Below the pieces are notes generated by a model that was not told the DNA's origin, did no database searches, and saw only the letters and a program-made list of their open reading frames with translations. A stretch of DNA of 58,722 nucleotides from an uncultured Flavobacteriales bacterium (GTDB lineage Bacteria > Bacteroidota > Bacteroidia > Flavobacteriales > CAJXXR01): NCBI GenBank assembly GCA_913063375.1, contig CAJXXR010000019.1, forward strand, positions 1-58,722. Direction: 5' to 3'. The position numbers and the translations under genes were made by a program. Positions 15,763 through 24,814 of this stretch are shown in pieces; within the stretch, counting starts at the first letter, position 1, and each line of letters starts with the position of its first letter.

Positions 15763-18700
15763 TTATTTAATCTTAACATCCCCTAATTGTCTTAATAATA
15801 TAACTGAATTTTCGATCAAATCATTCGCCAATCTAACCAGTTCATTATTGGTAATACCATCACGTCCAATTTCATTCACAATCTTAATCATGGACTCCTT
15901 GGCAACGTGGGACAAAGAAGGTTTGATTCTATGAACCACAGAACGTATCTGCTCATAGTTCTTACTTGCTACAGCATCTTTCAATTCCTGCATATCCCTA
16001 GGCGTTTCTTCTAGGAATATTTCAATCATTTTACCAATGAAATCTTTATTACCAGAAGCGACCTTTTCCAACAAGGTAAGATCATATAATTGATTCGAAA
16101 TCGAGGATTCTAGAATAAATTCTTCCTCCTTAACTTCATAGACATCATTCTTAACAGCGATGATATCAAGCCATTTAGCCATTTTAAAATTCAGATCCTT
16201 CGGATCAAACGGTTTAGACAAATAATCATTCATCCCTACCGCTTTACATTTTTCGCTTTCTCCCGTAATAGCATTGGCTGTTAATGCAATTATAGGGACT
16301 GTCAATTTCAATTCATTCCTAATGATCTTGGTGGCGTCAATTCCATTCATATTTGGCATCAACATATCCATAAACACCAAGTCATATTGTTTAGCCTTTA
16401 ACTTCTCGACGGCTATAATTCCATCTTCAGCATGATCTACTACACAATTCCATTGCTGCAGTAAAGTGGTAGCCATAAATCTATTTATAGCATTATCCTC
16501 CACTAACAGGATCTTTTTACGCTTAAAGTTTTCAATTTGGATTAATTCCTCTCCAATTTCTGTAACTACATTTCCACTTCCCTTCTCAAACTCCAAACTA
16601 AAGTAGAATTCCGAACCATGACCTTTCTGGCTTACAACCTCCAAATCACCGCCCATTTGTTCAACAATTTTTTTACTAATTGCTAAACCTAATCCTGTAC
16701 CTCCATATTTTCTTGTTGTAGAATTTTCCTCTTGAGTGAAACTATTGAAAATAGAATCCAATTTATCTTCGGCTATTCCTATTCCAGAATCTTTAACGGA
16801 GAACATTATTCTAGTAGAATTCCCAATATCTTCAACCTTTTTCACAAAAATAAGAACGGAGCCAAAGTCTGTAAACTTCACAGCATTACTCATCAAATTC
16901 AGAATAACCTGTCCAAGTCTAGTAGGGTCACCCATCACAGCATCATGGATAGTATCTTCAATAGAATAATATAATAAGATACCTTTCTCTTCAGCTTTTA
17001 GCTTCATGATTCGGTAACTCTTATCTATAATTTTTTGAAGGCTAAATTCAACAGATTCAATGATCAAATTACCCGATTCAATTTTTGAAAAATCAAGAAT
17101 ATCATTGATAATTACTAACAAATTGTCAGCAGACACCTTAACAGCATCTAGATATTCCAATTGAGTAGAGTCTAGGTCGGTTTTTTTCAAAAGCCCTCCC
17201 ATTCCTATTATGGCATTCATCGGAGTTCTAATCTCATGACTCATATTTGCCATGAATATTTCCTTAGCCTTCATTGAATTTTCTGCAGCTTCTTTCGCGA
17301 GGTACAAATCACGCTCCATTTCTTTACGTTTGGAAATATCCAAATGAATACCAATAGATCCAGAAATTTCGTCATTCTCATCATAGAACGGTGCACCACT
17401 AATTATAACCCAAATTCTAGATCCATCCTTTTTCATTATCTGAACCTCGTAAACACCCGGGATCCCTTCTTCTCTTTCCCGACTCTGCTTAGCAAGCAAT
17501 GCTTTAAATTCAGGAGGCAATAAGGCATCAACTGCACTTTTACCAACTAAATCCTCAGGTACATAACCAGTCATTTCACAAAACTGAGGATATACTTTTA
17601 TGATTTCACCAACGGTATTTACCTCAAGAAGACCTAACTCAAGGTTTTCAATAATCCCTCGATACTTTTCTTCACTACGTTCTACTTGTAAATGGGCATT
17701 CTTAATTTCGGTTATTTCCGTACCATATACATTTACGTAGTCGTCTGAAGAAATAGGAACACTATTAAAAAGGTAACTATTCCCCTTAATAATAATTTCT
17801 ATATTGGAAATCTTATTCGTTTTAAAGGCCTGCCTGACATGATTTAAGAACACATCCTTTATTTCCGAATATCCACCACCCTCCAAAAAGGAAACAATTT
17901 GACTCCCGGCCTTATTGAAATAAGTAAAGCAATCTTCACTAATAGAGTACCTAAGAACAGGATTTGGATTTTCCTGCGGTAGCTTACTCAACGTTTTAAT
18001 AACATTTTGAGCTTTCTTACGTCCTGTAATATCCTTTATTAGAGCCAAAAATGCTTCATTACCTTCGTAATCAATCTCATTTTCAGATATTTCAACATCA
18101 ACTACTTTTCCATTCTTTAGTTGATGTTTCCACTCCTTTTTAGATTTTGAATTGTAGTTTGGCTCAATATCATTGTCACCGAAATTTAGATCTCTATTTT
18201 TTTTGCCTAAAAATTCTTTCCTACTATAACCATAATACTCCATGGCTGTATTATTGACGGCCAATATCCTCCTATCAACTTTACAATAGATAATCATTGG
18301 CAATGGGTGATTATCAAATATTATTCTAAGTTGGTTTCTATCCTTTACAGATTGTTCGTGTATAAGGCATGCCTTTATGGAATGCGTAAACCTAGAAACA
18401 ACCTGATCTAACTGAAATAATTCCTTTGACGAAAAACCTTCATTACTTTTCGAATGTGTTACCAACAATCCTACATCTTCCAGTACAAAAACAGTAATGG
18501 TTCCTGTAGTAATATCACCCGGTAAAACCCAATCCTGATTTGTATCAACATCGATATTAAACGATATCGATTCACCACGAAAATTTTCAACCTGAGTATT
18601 TGAAATACTTGCCAAGGATTTTTTCGAAATTTGTGGTACGGAATATTTTAGAACATTGGTTTCGCCTTTTTTAAGATATACCCAACAGGAATCCAAGTTC

Positions 18701-18819
18701 TTTTTAGACATCAATAAGCGAAGAAAATGATCACAATTTTCATCAAAGTCTAATGATTTACCCGGCATCAAAGCAAGATCATATAATAACAAAATATCTT
18801 TAATAACACTGGCCTTCAT
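15763..18819 (-). CDS. Soluble hybrid histidine kinase (GAF-like, PAS, HisKA, HATPase, REC, HPt)
   Basis: A 1018-residue sensor kinase with no membrane segment. Residues 1-155 look like a GAF-type sensor. PAS domains sit near 160-268 and 384-498, with a weaker PAS-like stretch between. HisKA carries the phosphoacceptor His528 in MANMSHEIRTP. HATPase_c has the N box (Asn645), DSGIGI (Asp677) and GGTGLGLAIS (706-715). The receiver (768-885) has Asp818 in FMDMLMPNMNG, and the C-terminal HPt domain has His963 in VVHRIKP. The full His-Asp-His relay is therefore intact and can pass phosphate to a separate receiver. The two likely targets are the genes on either side: the membrane-tethered receiver downstream and the NtrC-type activator upstream. 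The signal sensed is unknown. Confidence 0.93.
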   Translation of the reverse strand: MKASVIKDILLLYDLALMPGKSLDFDENCDHFLRLLMSKKNLDSCWVYLKKGETNVLKYSVPQISKKSLASISNTQVENFRGESISFNIDVDTNQDWVLPGDITTGTITVFVLEDVGLLVTHSKSNEGFSSKELFQLDQVVSRFTHSIKACLIHEQSVKDRNQLRIIFDNHPLPMIIYCKVDRRILAVNNTAMEYYGYSRKEFLGKKNRDLNFGDNDIEPNYNSKSKKEWKHQLKNGKVVDVEISENEIDYEGNEAFLALIKDITGRKKAQNVIKTLSKLPQENPNPVLRYSISEDCFTYFNKAGSQIVSFLEGGGYSEIKDVFLNHVRQAFKTNKISNIEIIIKGNSYLFNSVPISSDDYVNVYGTEITEIKNAHLQVERSEEKYRGIIENLELGLLEVNTVGEIIKVYPQFCEMTGYVPEDLVGKSAVDALLPPEFKALLAKQSREREEGIPGVYEVQIMKKDGSRIWVIISGAPFYDENDEISGSIGIHLDISKRKEMERDLYLAKEAAENSMKAKEIFMANMSHEIRTPMNAIIGMGGLLKKTDLDSTQLEYLDAVKVSADNLLVIINDILDFSKIESGNLIIESVEFSLQKIIDKSYRIMKLKAEEKGILLYYSIEDTIHDAVMGDPTRLGQVILNLMSNAVKFTDFGSVLIFVKKVEDIGNSTRIMFSVKDSGIGIAEDKLDSIFNSFTQEENSTTRKYGGTGLGLAISKKIVEQMGGDLEVVSQKGHGSEFYFSLEFEKGSGNVVTEIGEELIQIENFKRKKILLVEDNAINRFMATTLLQQWNCVVDHAEDGIIAVEKLKAKQYDLVFMDMLMPNMNGIDATKIIRNELKLTVPIIALTANAITGESEKCKAVGMNDYLSKPFDPKDLNFKMAKWLDIIAVKNDVYEVKEEEFILESSISNQLYDLTLLEKVASGNKDFIGKMIEIFLEETPRDMQELKDAVASKNYEQIRSVVHRIKPSLSHVAKESMIKIVNEIGRDGITNNELVRLANDLIENSVILLRQLGDVKIK

Positions 18820-18966
18820 TCAACAGTAAAATTATAATTGTGGAATACTAATAATCTAAAACAAATAATAATGTTTCTTAATTGAAGCTTCGAGGAAAAA
18901 CAATTCAATCAATTATAAATTTAATAATCTCCTCCTAAATAAGAACAGCAAAATAATCAACAATAC

Positions 18967-20319
18967 TTAATTTTCAAAGTAATCAGGCGCCTCTTTCATC
19001 ATACGGTATATAGTTGACTTACCGATATCCAACTTCTCTGAAACCCTCACTACATTTCCATTGTACTTCTCTAAAAACAAACGCACAATTTCCAACTCAT
19101 ATTCTCGGAGTGTCATTTCATTATAGAGTAGGCTACTGGTGTTATCTATTTCTTGAAAATTAACATCATCTTCCGATACTAATTCCCCTTCTGACAATAC
19201 AATTGCAAGTTCTATTACCGCTTTTAATTCCCTTACGTTTCCAGGATAAGCATACTTTGACAATTTTGAAGCTGCTTCTTTACTAAGCTTTTTAACGATC
19301 TTATTTTCCTTACAGAAATTATCAATAAAATACTTTGCTAAAAGTAATATATCTCCCTCACGCTCTCTTAAAGGTGGAAGCTCAATAGGCAAACCTATTA
19401 ACCTATAATAAAGGTCCTGACGGAAATTACCATTTTTGACTTCTTCGAGTAAGTTTTTATGCGTAGCAGTTACAATTCTACAATTTACTTTTATAGATTC
19501 ATTACCCCCTACTCTTGTCAATTCTTTTTCTTGTAAGACACGAAGTAACTTGCTTTGCAAATGGACATCCATTTCTCCAATTTCATCCAAAAATAGGACT
19601 CCATTTTTTGCTAATTCAAATTTTCCAACTCTTCTAGATACAGCGCCAGTAAATGCACCTTTCTCGTGACCAAAAAGTTCACTTTCCATTAGCTCACTTG
19701 GGATTGAAGCTACATTAATTGGAATAAAAGGATCCTCCCTATTTATAGAATTGGCATGAATAGCCTGTGCTACTAATTCCTTCCCTGTTCCTGTTTCCCC
19801 TGTGATAGAAATATTAATATTGGTTTTAGCACCTTTTTCGATGAGTCCATAAACCTTTTTAATTCCTTTACTGTTTCCACGGATTAGATCTTGGGTATAG
19901 TTTCGTTGTTCAATTTTTTTCTTCAACTGAATAACCTCTTCCTTTACATCCAAATGATCTTTTATGTTCAAAATGGTATTCCAAAGGCGTTCCTTTGTTT
20001 CTTCATTTTTCACAATATAATCGTAGGCACCTCTTTTCAGAAGGTTAATGGCTGTTGAAACATCTTCCTGACCAGAAATAGCAACAACAGGAATATTAGG
20101 CTTCTCCTTTAAAATACAACCCAATAATTCTTCTCCATTCATATCTGGTAAAGAATAATCAATCGTTACGATATCAGGATTCTTACCCAATGCAGACAAT
20201 AAATCACCTCCTGTTCCAAAAACAGATACTTCGTAATCCATATTTAATGAAAGGTGGTATTGTAAAATCTGAGAATACCATTTGTCATCCTCAGCTATAA
20301 ATATCTTGAATTTAGACAT
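18967..20319 (-). CDS. NtrC-family sigma-54-dependent response regulator
   Basis: A 450-residue activator. The receiver (4-120) has Asp11/Asp12 and phosphoacceptor Asp54 (VTIDYSLPDMNG). The AAA+ domain has Walker A GETGTGKE, the sigma-54 contact loop GAFTGA (in ELFGHEKGAFTGAV) and Walker B LFLDEIGEM. The C-terminal Fis-type helix-turn-helix is NVVRVSEKLDIGKSTIYRMM. Phosphorylation should drive hexamer assembly and open sigma-54 promoters. The gene lies 147 bases upstream of the hybrid kinase in the same orientation and probably forms a system with it. I found no convincing sigma-54 promoter within the window. Confidence 0.93.
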   Translation of the reverse strand: MSKFKIFIAEDDKWYSQILQYHLSLNMDYEVSVFGTGGDLLSALGKNPDIVTIDYSLPDMNGEELLGCILKEKPNIPVVAISGQEDVSTAINLLKRGAYDYIVKNEETKERLWNTILNIKDHLDVKEEVIQLKKKIEQRNYTQDLIRGNSKGIKKVYGLIEKGAKTNINISITGETGTGKELVAQAIHANSINREDPFIPINVASIPSELMESELFGHEKGAFTGAVSRRVGKFELAKNGVLFLDEIGEMDVHLQSKLLRVLQEKELTRVGGNESIKVNCRIVTATHKNLLEEVKNGNFRQDLYYRLIGLPIELPPLREREGDILLLAKYFIDNFCKENKIVKKLSKEAASKLSKYAYPGNVRELKAVIELAIVLSEGELVSEDDVNFQEIDNTSSLLYNEMTLREYELEIVRLFLEKYNGNVVRVSEKLDIGKSTIYRMMKEAPDYFEN

Positions 20320-20495
20320 AGTCTATCTTTGTAAAAACCGAATTAATAAAATTAAATGCCATATAAGTTGTCAAGAGTATTCATTCGGCAAAGTTTGAAA
20401 TATACAAATTATATATGCTTACTTCAAACAGTCATCCTAGAATTGCTATGTTTTAATTTATCATAGCCCATTTTAAATTAATTAATCTAATCTCT

Positions 20496-20525
20496 CAAAT
20501 TTACAAATAACTATTGTTATTCAAA
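20496..20525 (-). promoter_or_regulatory. Predicted Bacteroidota-type promoter for the NtrC-type regulator gene
   Basis: On the minus strand TTTG (20525-20522), an 18-base spacer and TAAATTTG (20503-20496) match the -33 TTTG / -7 TAnnTTTG consensus exactly. The start of transcription would be near 20489, giving a leader of about 170 bases before the ATG at 20319. Confidence 0.5.
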
Positions 20526-20590
20526 ACATCTCAAACAATATTGCAAAATAGACGAAACAATAAAAATCATCAAATATGATGCAGAAAAGA

Positions 20591-20622
20591 AAGACCTCCT
20601 TATAAACTTATAAGAAGGTCTT
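20591..20622. terminator. Orphan terminator-like hairpin
   Basis: Arms 20591-20605 and 20608-20622 pair at 14 of 15 positions. T-rich tails follow on both strands (TGTTCTTTT on plus, TCTTTTCTG on minus). No gene ends here: the closest minus-strand gene end is over 300 bases upstream and already has its own terminator. Confidence 0.55.
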
Positions 20623-20883
20623 GTTCTTTTGGGAATAACGTGTAATACTTAAAATACCCTAAGGAAATACTATTTCGATATTTAATTCAATTCTTTAATT
20701 ATTCATGAAGCGTAAATATTAAAATTAACTATTAAGTTTCATACAAACGTTAATCAAAATTCCCTAACATATTTTTGTTCCCAGCCTAAACTCTAAACAC
20801 AATATGAAGTTACGAAAAATTACAGCGAATAACAAATCTCAATAATCTTAATTTCAACAACTTGCAACCGTTCCTTTTCAAAC

Positions 20884-20922
20884 AAAAAAAGGCTCATTAT
20901 TCAAAATAATGAATAATGAGCC
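20884..20922 (-). terminator. Terminator after dsbD
   Basis: A 12-bp perfect stem (GGCTCATTATTC at 20891-20902 with 20911-20922) followed on the minus strand by seven T. Confidence 0.85.
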
Positions 20923-20946
20923 TCGAAAGCCGTATAACAATATAGA

Positions 20947-22953
20947 TTACTTTTTAACTTTCTGGTAAGCCTCTAATCCGCATTTTAAGAATTCCTCATA
21001 ATCCTTTACATAGTCATCTGACTCAGGATTATACCCCATTGGCGCACTTAATAACACCTCATCTGGAGTTAACAAACAATACCATGGTTGTGAATTATTA
21101 CCGAAGGTTTCCGTTTGAAGAGTAGCCCATTTTTCACCAATTGTTTTGATTCTTTTGACTCCAAAACTTTTGGTTTGGTAATTCATTTGATCAGCTACAG
21201 GTAACTCTTTTTTATCATCGACATATAAAGATATCAATACATAATCATCACCAATTAATTTCTTAACAGCTGGATTTGGCCATACTGTTTCTTCTACTAA
21301 TCTACAGTTCACACATGCATAGCCTGTAAAATCCAATAATATCGGTTTATCGACCTGCTTTGCAAACTCTAAACCTTCATAATAATCCTTAAAGCAATTG
21401 AAACCTTGAGGACAATCTGAAGGGTAGAACCAACTATATCCAGCAGAAGGCGCCAATCCACTTAATAATGTTAAAGGCTCATAGGTAGTAGTTTCCTTAT
21501 TTAATCTAAAACCTGTTGCCATATACACGACAAAGGCCAAACTCGTTACACCTAATAGAATACGTAATCCTGATAATTTCTTGATTGGACTATCATGTGG
21601 GAATTTCATTTTACCAAATAGATAAAGTGTCAATCCAGCTCCACAGATGATCCAAATTCCTAAGAACACTTCAATTTTTAAAATCCCCCAGTGAGAAACC
21701 AAATCCGCATTTGATAAAAATTTGAAAGCCAAAGCCAATTCAGCGAAACCTAATACTACCTTCACTGAATTCAACCAACCACCTGAACGTGGCAAACTAT
21801 TAAGCCATCCAGGGAAAGCTGCAAACAAGGCAAAAGGCAAGGCCAAGGCAAAACCAAAACCACCCATTCCAACAGTTAATTGCATTGCACCACCATCTCC
21901 GGATAGAGAACCCGCTAGCAAAGAACCTAATATTGGTCCAGTACAAGAGAAGGATACAAGCGCTAAAGTTAGCGCCATAAAGAATATTCCAATGATTCCA
22001 CCAACATTAGAAGCTGAATCCATTTTGTTGGTAAACTTACTTGGAAGTGTAATTTCATAATAACCAAAAAACGAAATCGCGAAGACAATAAATATCACAA
22101 AGAAGAAAACATTCAACCAAACATTGGTTGAAATACTATTCAGAATATCTGGTGATACCTGATCCATTAAATGGAAAGGTAAACTCAATAATAAATAAAT
22201 TAAAAAGATAAAACTTCCATAAATAAATGCATTGGCTATACCTTTTTTCTTATCCTTACTTCCCTTCGTAAAGAAACTTACAGTAAGTGGTATCATAGGA
22301 AACACACAAGGTGTTAGAAGTGCAATTAGCCCTCCTAAAAATCCAAGCCAAAATAAATCAAACATATCATTATCCGAAGCGGGTTTTGTATCGTTATTAG
22401 TACAATCCGCAACAGGGTTTTTTAAATCAATAGAACTTCTATTAAATGGATCAATAAACCCTTGATTATCTGTCGCTATCAATTTTTTGATCCAGCCCTT
22501 TCCCTTATTCAGGTCATAAATAAAGTCAATGTACTCTGGAGGTAGACACTGCTTATCATCACAAACCATAAAATACACATATCCAGTAACCAAACTGTCA
22601 AGGTGATCTACTTTAATGTTCATACTAAAGTCAGCATGGTTTCCAAAGAAGCTTAATTCCATGTCAAAATTGGGATCAAACTCATGGTGCAATTCACCAG
22701 ACTCAGATACTTCACCAACCATTTTGGCAAAATCATGTTTATTAAGCATTATTTCCGTTGCAATTGGTCCCTCATCAGATTCCAATTTTTGAGAATATAA
22801 ATGCCAATTTTCCTTAATGTCAGCATGAATCTTAAGGTTATATTCTAAATCACCTTTCTTTTCAACATCAAACGACCAATTAACTACTTTACTTACCTGA
22901 GCGGTAGAAAGTAGCGTAATAAGAAATAAACTTATGCTTAACAGCCTTTTCAT
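20947..22953 (-). CDS. dsbD: Thiol:disulfide interchange protein DsbD
   Basis: A 668-residue protein with the three DsbD parts in order. After a signal peptide (1-18) comes the periplasmic n-domain with Cys131 and Cys136. The membrane domain (about 196-480) has Cys216 in LTPCVFP and Cys337 in SFSCTGP. The C-terminal thioredoxin-like domain has Cys547 and Cys550 in ACVNC. Electrons pass from cytoplasmic thioredoxin across the membrane to periplasmic partners, for example for cytochrome c maturation and disulfide isomerisation. It overlaps the preceding small membrane gene by 4 bases and is last in the murF operon. Confidence 0.93.
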   Translation of the reverse strand: MKRLLSISLFLITLLSTAQVSKVVNWSFDVEKKGDLEYNLKIHADIKENWHLYSQKLESDEGPIATEIMLNKHDFAKMVGEVSESGELHHEFDPNFDMELSFFGNHADFSMNIKVDHLDSLVTGYVYFMVCDDKQCLPPEYIDFIYDLNKGKGWIKKLIATDNQGFIDPFNRSSIDLKNPVADCTNNDTKPASDNDMFDLFWLGFLGGLIALLTPCVFPMIPLTVSFFTKGSKDKKKGIANAFIYGSFIFLIYLLLSLPFHLMDQVSPDILNSISTNVWLNVFFFVIFIVFAISFFGYYEITLPSKFTNKMDSASNVGGIIGIFFMALTLALVSFSCTGPILGSLLAGSLSGDGGAMQLTVGMGGFGFALALPFALFAAFPGWLNSLPRSGGWLNSVKVVLGFAELALAFKFLSNADLVSHWGILKIEVFLGIWIICGAGLTLYLFGKMKFPHDSPIKKLSGLRILLGVTSLAFVVYMATGFRLNKETTTYEPLTLLSGLAPSAGYSWFYPSDCPQGFNCFKDYYEGLEFAKQVDKPILLDFTGYACVNCRLVEETVWPNPAVKKLIGDDYVLISLYVDDKKELPVADQMNYQTKSFGVKRIKTIGEKWATLQTETFGNNSQPWYCLLTPDEVLLSAPMGYNPESDDYVKDYEEFLKCGLEAYQKVKK

Positions 22954-23444
22954 AATTTTCCTAATTTCAGTTTTTCTATTTCCTGATTAACTGATTTTTC
23001 AAAATCAGTTACTTTTTGTGTACCGATAACGTATTCTAATCCTTCGTCATCTATTAAAACTAAGGCATCAACTCCTCTATTATAAAAGAGTATACGGCCT
23101 TTTCTATGCAAATTAAATACGGGGTTTTTCAAGTAAATTGGATTGTACTGAACTTGATAAACCTCTCTTATCCCTTTTAGATTAATCTTTACTTTCCTAC
23201 TAGTCCACAACCCATCAAGAACAACGGATCCATTATCTACCGTTGTTTCAAAATGAAGTACCATGGTCAATGCTCCACTCAGAGCAACCAAAAATATTCC
23301 CAAGAACAGAAACATCTTATTTATGGTCTCGTCTCCATAATCAAGTATATAATAGGCGCCAAAGCAAAACGCTATTATTACCAATCGTAAAACATTAGAA
23401 TACTTGTTGAATCCTAAAAATTGACGTTCTTTAAAGTTGCTCAT
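22950..23444 (-). CDS. Small two-helix membrane protein, PH-like
   Basis: A 164-residue protein with two membrane helices (about 18-35 and 44-62) and a beta-rich cytoplasmic part (TTVDNGSVVLDGLW, VKINLKGIREVYQV) like bacterial PH-domain proteins. I do not recognise a specific family or function. It overlaps tilS by 14 bases and dsbD by 4, so it is translated within this operon. Confidence 0.75.
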   Translation of the reverse strand: MSNFKERQFLGFNKYSNVLRLVIIAFCFGAYYILDYGDETINKMFLFLGIFLVALSGALTMVLHFETTVDNGSVVLDGLWTSRKVKINLKGIREVYQVQYNPIYLKNPVFNLHRKGRILFYNRGVDALVLIDDEGLEYVIGTQKVTDFEKSVNQEIEKLKLGKL

Positions 23445-24771
23445 GATCTATGAATTTAATTCCCAATCTATCATTTGTATCTCCCTTAACAACAAACCTT
23501 GCATCTTGTCTATGACCAATAACATGCATAATCTTATCACCTGAACAGATTAACCAAGTATTTTCCTTTTCAAGTAAACTTAACTTTAGATCGGCATAAA
23601 AATCACTGATTTTCTTCTTTCCATGCATCCCTTTAGGATAAAAGTAATCACCCTGTTTCCAAGTTCTTATTGTAAGTGGTAAATCAAATGTATCACAATC
23701 AAATTCAACATCAAAATTTTCATCAACTCCAAGTTTATCGCACCTTACAATCCTAAAACTAATTGGGTCAGAATAGGTACTTTCTATTTCCCTTACGGTA
23801 TACTCTTTATTCTTTTCTGCTAATTTAGCCAGTAATAAATACTCCCTATGACGTATCAATCGATAGTCCGGCGAAATCATCTGCTTCCCGGAACCTGAGT
23901 TTAGCAACTTTGCAATCTCAATCCCAGAAGAAAATCCATAAGGAGCGAATATTTTTGATAAAGTCCAATTCAATGGTTTCAATGCCAACAAGCCTTTCAT
24001 TGGTATTTGCACACCAAATTTCACGTCGCTGAATAAATCCTTTCGAATCAATTCAATTTGATGATTTACAAATTGATCGGCATGCTTAATATTCTCCAAG
24101 GATTTACGAAACCGTATATCAACATCTGGAAATATCTCTTCAAATTTGGGCAAAATTTCTAACCTTAATTTATTCCTACTATAGTCCGCTTTAAAATTGG
24201 AACTGTCATTTCTAAAGTCAAAATTATTTGAAGCGAGATACTCCAATATCTCCTTTTTAGTAAAAATGCTTAATGGTCTAAGAATAGATCCATTTACAGA
24301 CGAAATACCCGTTAATCCACGTAAATCTGTCCCTCTACTAAAATTGAATAGACTTGTTTCGATACTATCATTCAAGTGATGTCCTGTAAAAGTACCTGAG
24401 CAGTTCTCCTTCTCTAATAATTCTCCAAACCAATGGTACCGTATATTCCGAGCAACCTCTTGAATATTACCTTTACTCTTCTCAACCAAAGAGACTGTAT
24501 CAAATCTTTTAACCTTCAAATCCACTCCATACTTTTCACAAAGCATAGTTACAAATAGCTCATCCTGTTCAGACTCTTCAGCCCTTAATTGATAATTACA
24601 GTGCGCAGCTATAAACTTAACACCAATACTTCTCAATAAATGGAATAAACAAACACTATCCCCTCCACCACTCAAAGCCAAAATATAGGGCCTCTCATTC
24701 TGAATTTCAAGATGCTTACAGTATGTTTCAAATCGAGTTTCAATCACAGTGCTAAAGTACTTAATTTTCAC
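23431..24771 (-). CDS. tilS: tRNA(Ile)-lysidine synthase
   Basis: A 446-residue N-type ATP pyrophosphatase with the P-loop SGGGDS at 34-39. Conserved downstream segments include AAHCNYQLRAEESEQDE, FTGHHLNDSIETSLFN and RPLSIFTKKEIL, and the C-terminal TilS domain has KKISDFYADLKL. It attaches lysine to C34 of tRNA-Ile(CAU), which changes both its codon reading and charging; the gene is normally essential. The C-terminus overlaps the next gene by 14 bases. Confidence 0.93.
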   Translation of the reverse strand: MKIKYFSTVIETRFETYCKHLEIQNERPYILALSGGGDSVCLFHLLRSIGVKFIAAHCNYQLRAEESEQDELFVTMLCEKYGVDLKVKRFDTVSLVEKSKGNIQEVARNIRYHWFGELLEKENCSGTFTGHHLNDSIETSLFNFSRGTDLRGLTGISSVNGSILRPLSIFTKKEILEYLASNNFDFRNDSSNFKADYSRNKLRLEILPKFEEIFPDVDIRFRKSLENIKHADQFVNHQIELIRKDLFSDVKFGVQIPMKGLLALKPLNWTLSKIFAPYGFSSGIEIAKLLNSGSGKQMISPDYRLIRHREYLLLAKLAEKNKEYTVREIESTYSDPISFRIVRCDKLGVDENFDVEFDCDTFDLPLTIRTWKQGDYFYPKGMHGKKKISDFYADLKLSLLEKENTWLICSGDKIMHVIGHRQDARFVVKGDTNDRLGIKFIDHEQL

Positions 24772-24814
24772 ATTGAGGAAATTAATTCTCTAGTGCCTGA
24801 GTAGTCGAGTTCTG

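Larger units (their letters stand above)
20320..20946. other. Gene-free interval between the NtrC-type gene and dsbD
   Basis: This 627-base gap holds a good minus-strand promoter (20496-20525), an orphan terminator-like hairpin (20591-20622) and the dsbD terminator (20891-20922). No open frame longer than about 36 codons looks coding. The rest is AT-rich with nothing recognisable. Confidence 0.6.

Noticed and set aside
20356..20466. A 36-codon plus-strand frame in the long gap
   Set aside because: No promoter or terminator fits it, and the sequence shows no membrane, repeat or domain pattern; it overlaps no conserved block.
21722..22060. A 112-codon plus-strand frame inside dsbD, rich in Lys, Ala and Pro
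   Set aside because: It lies opposite the conserved membrane domain of DsbD; its composition is a mirror of hydrophobic codons on the other strand.
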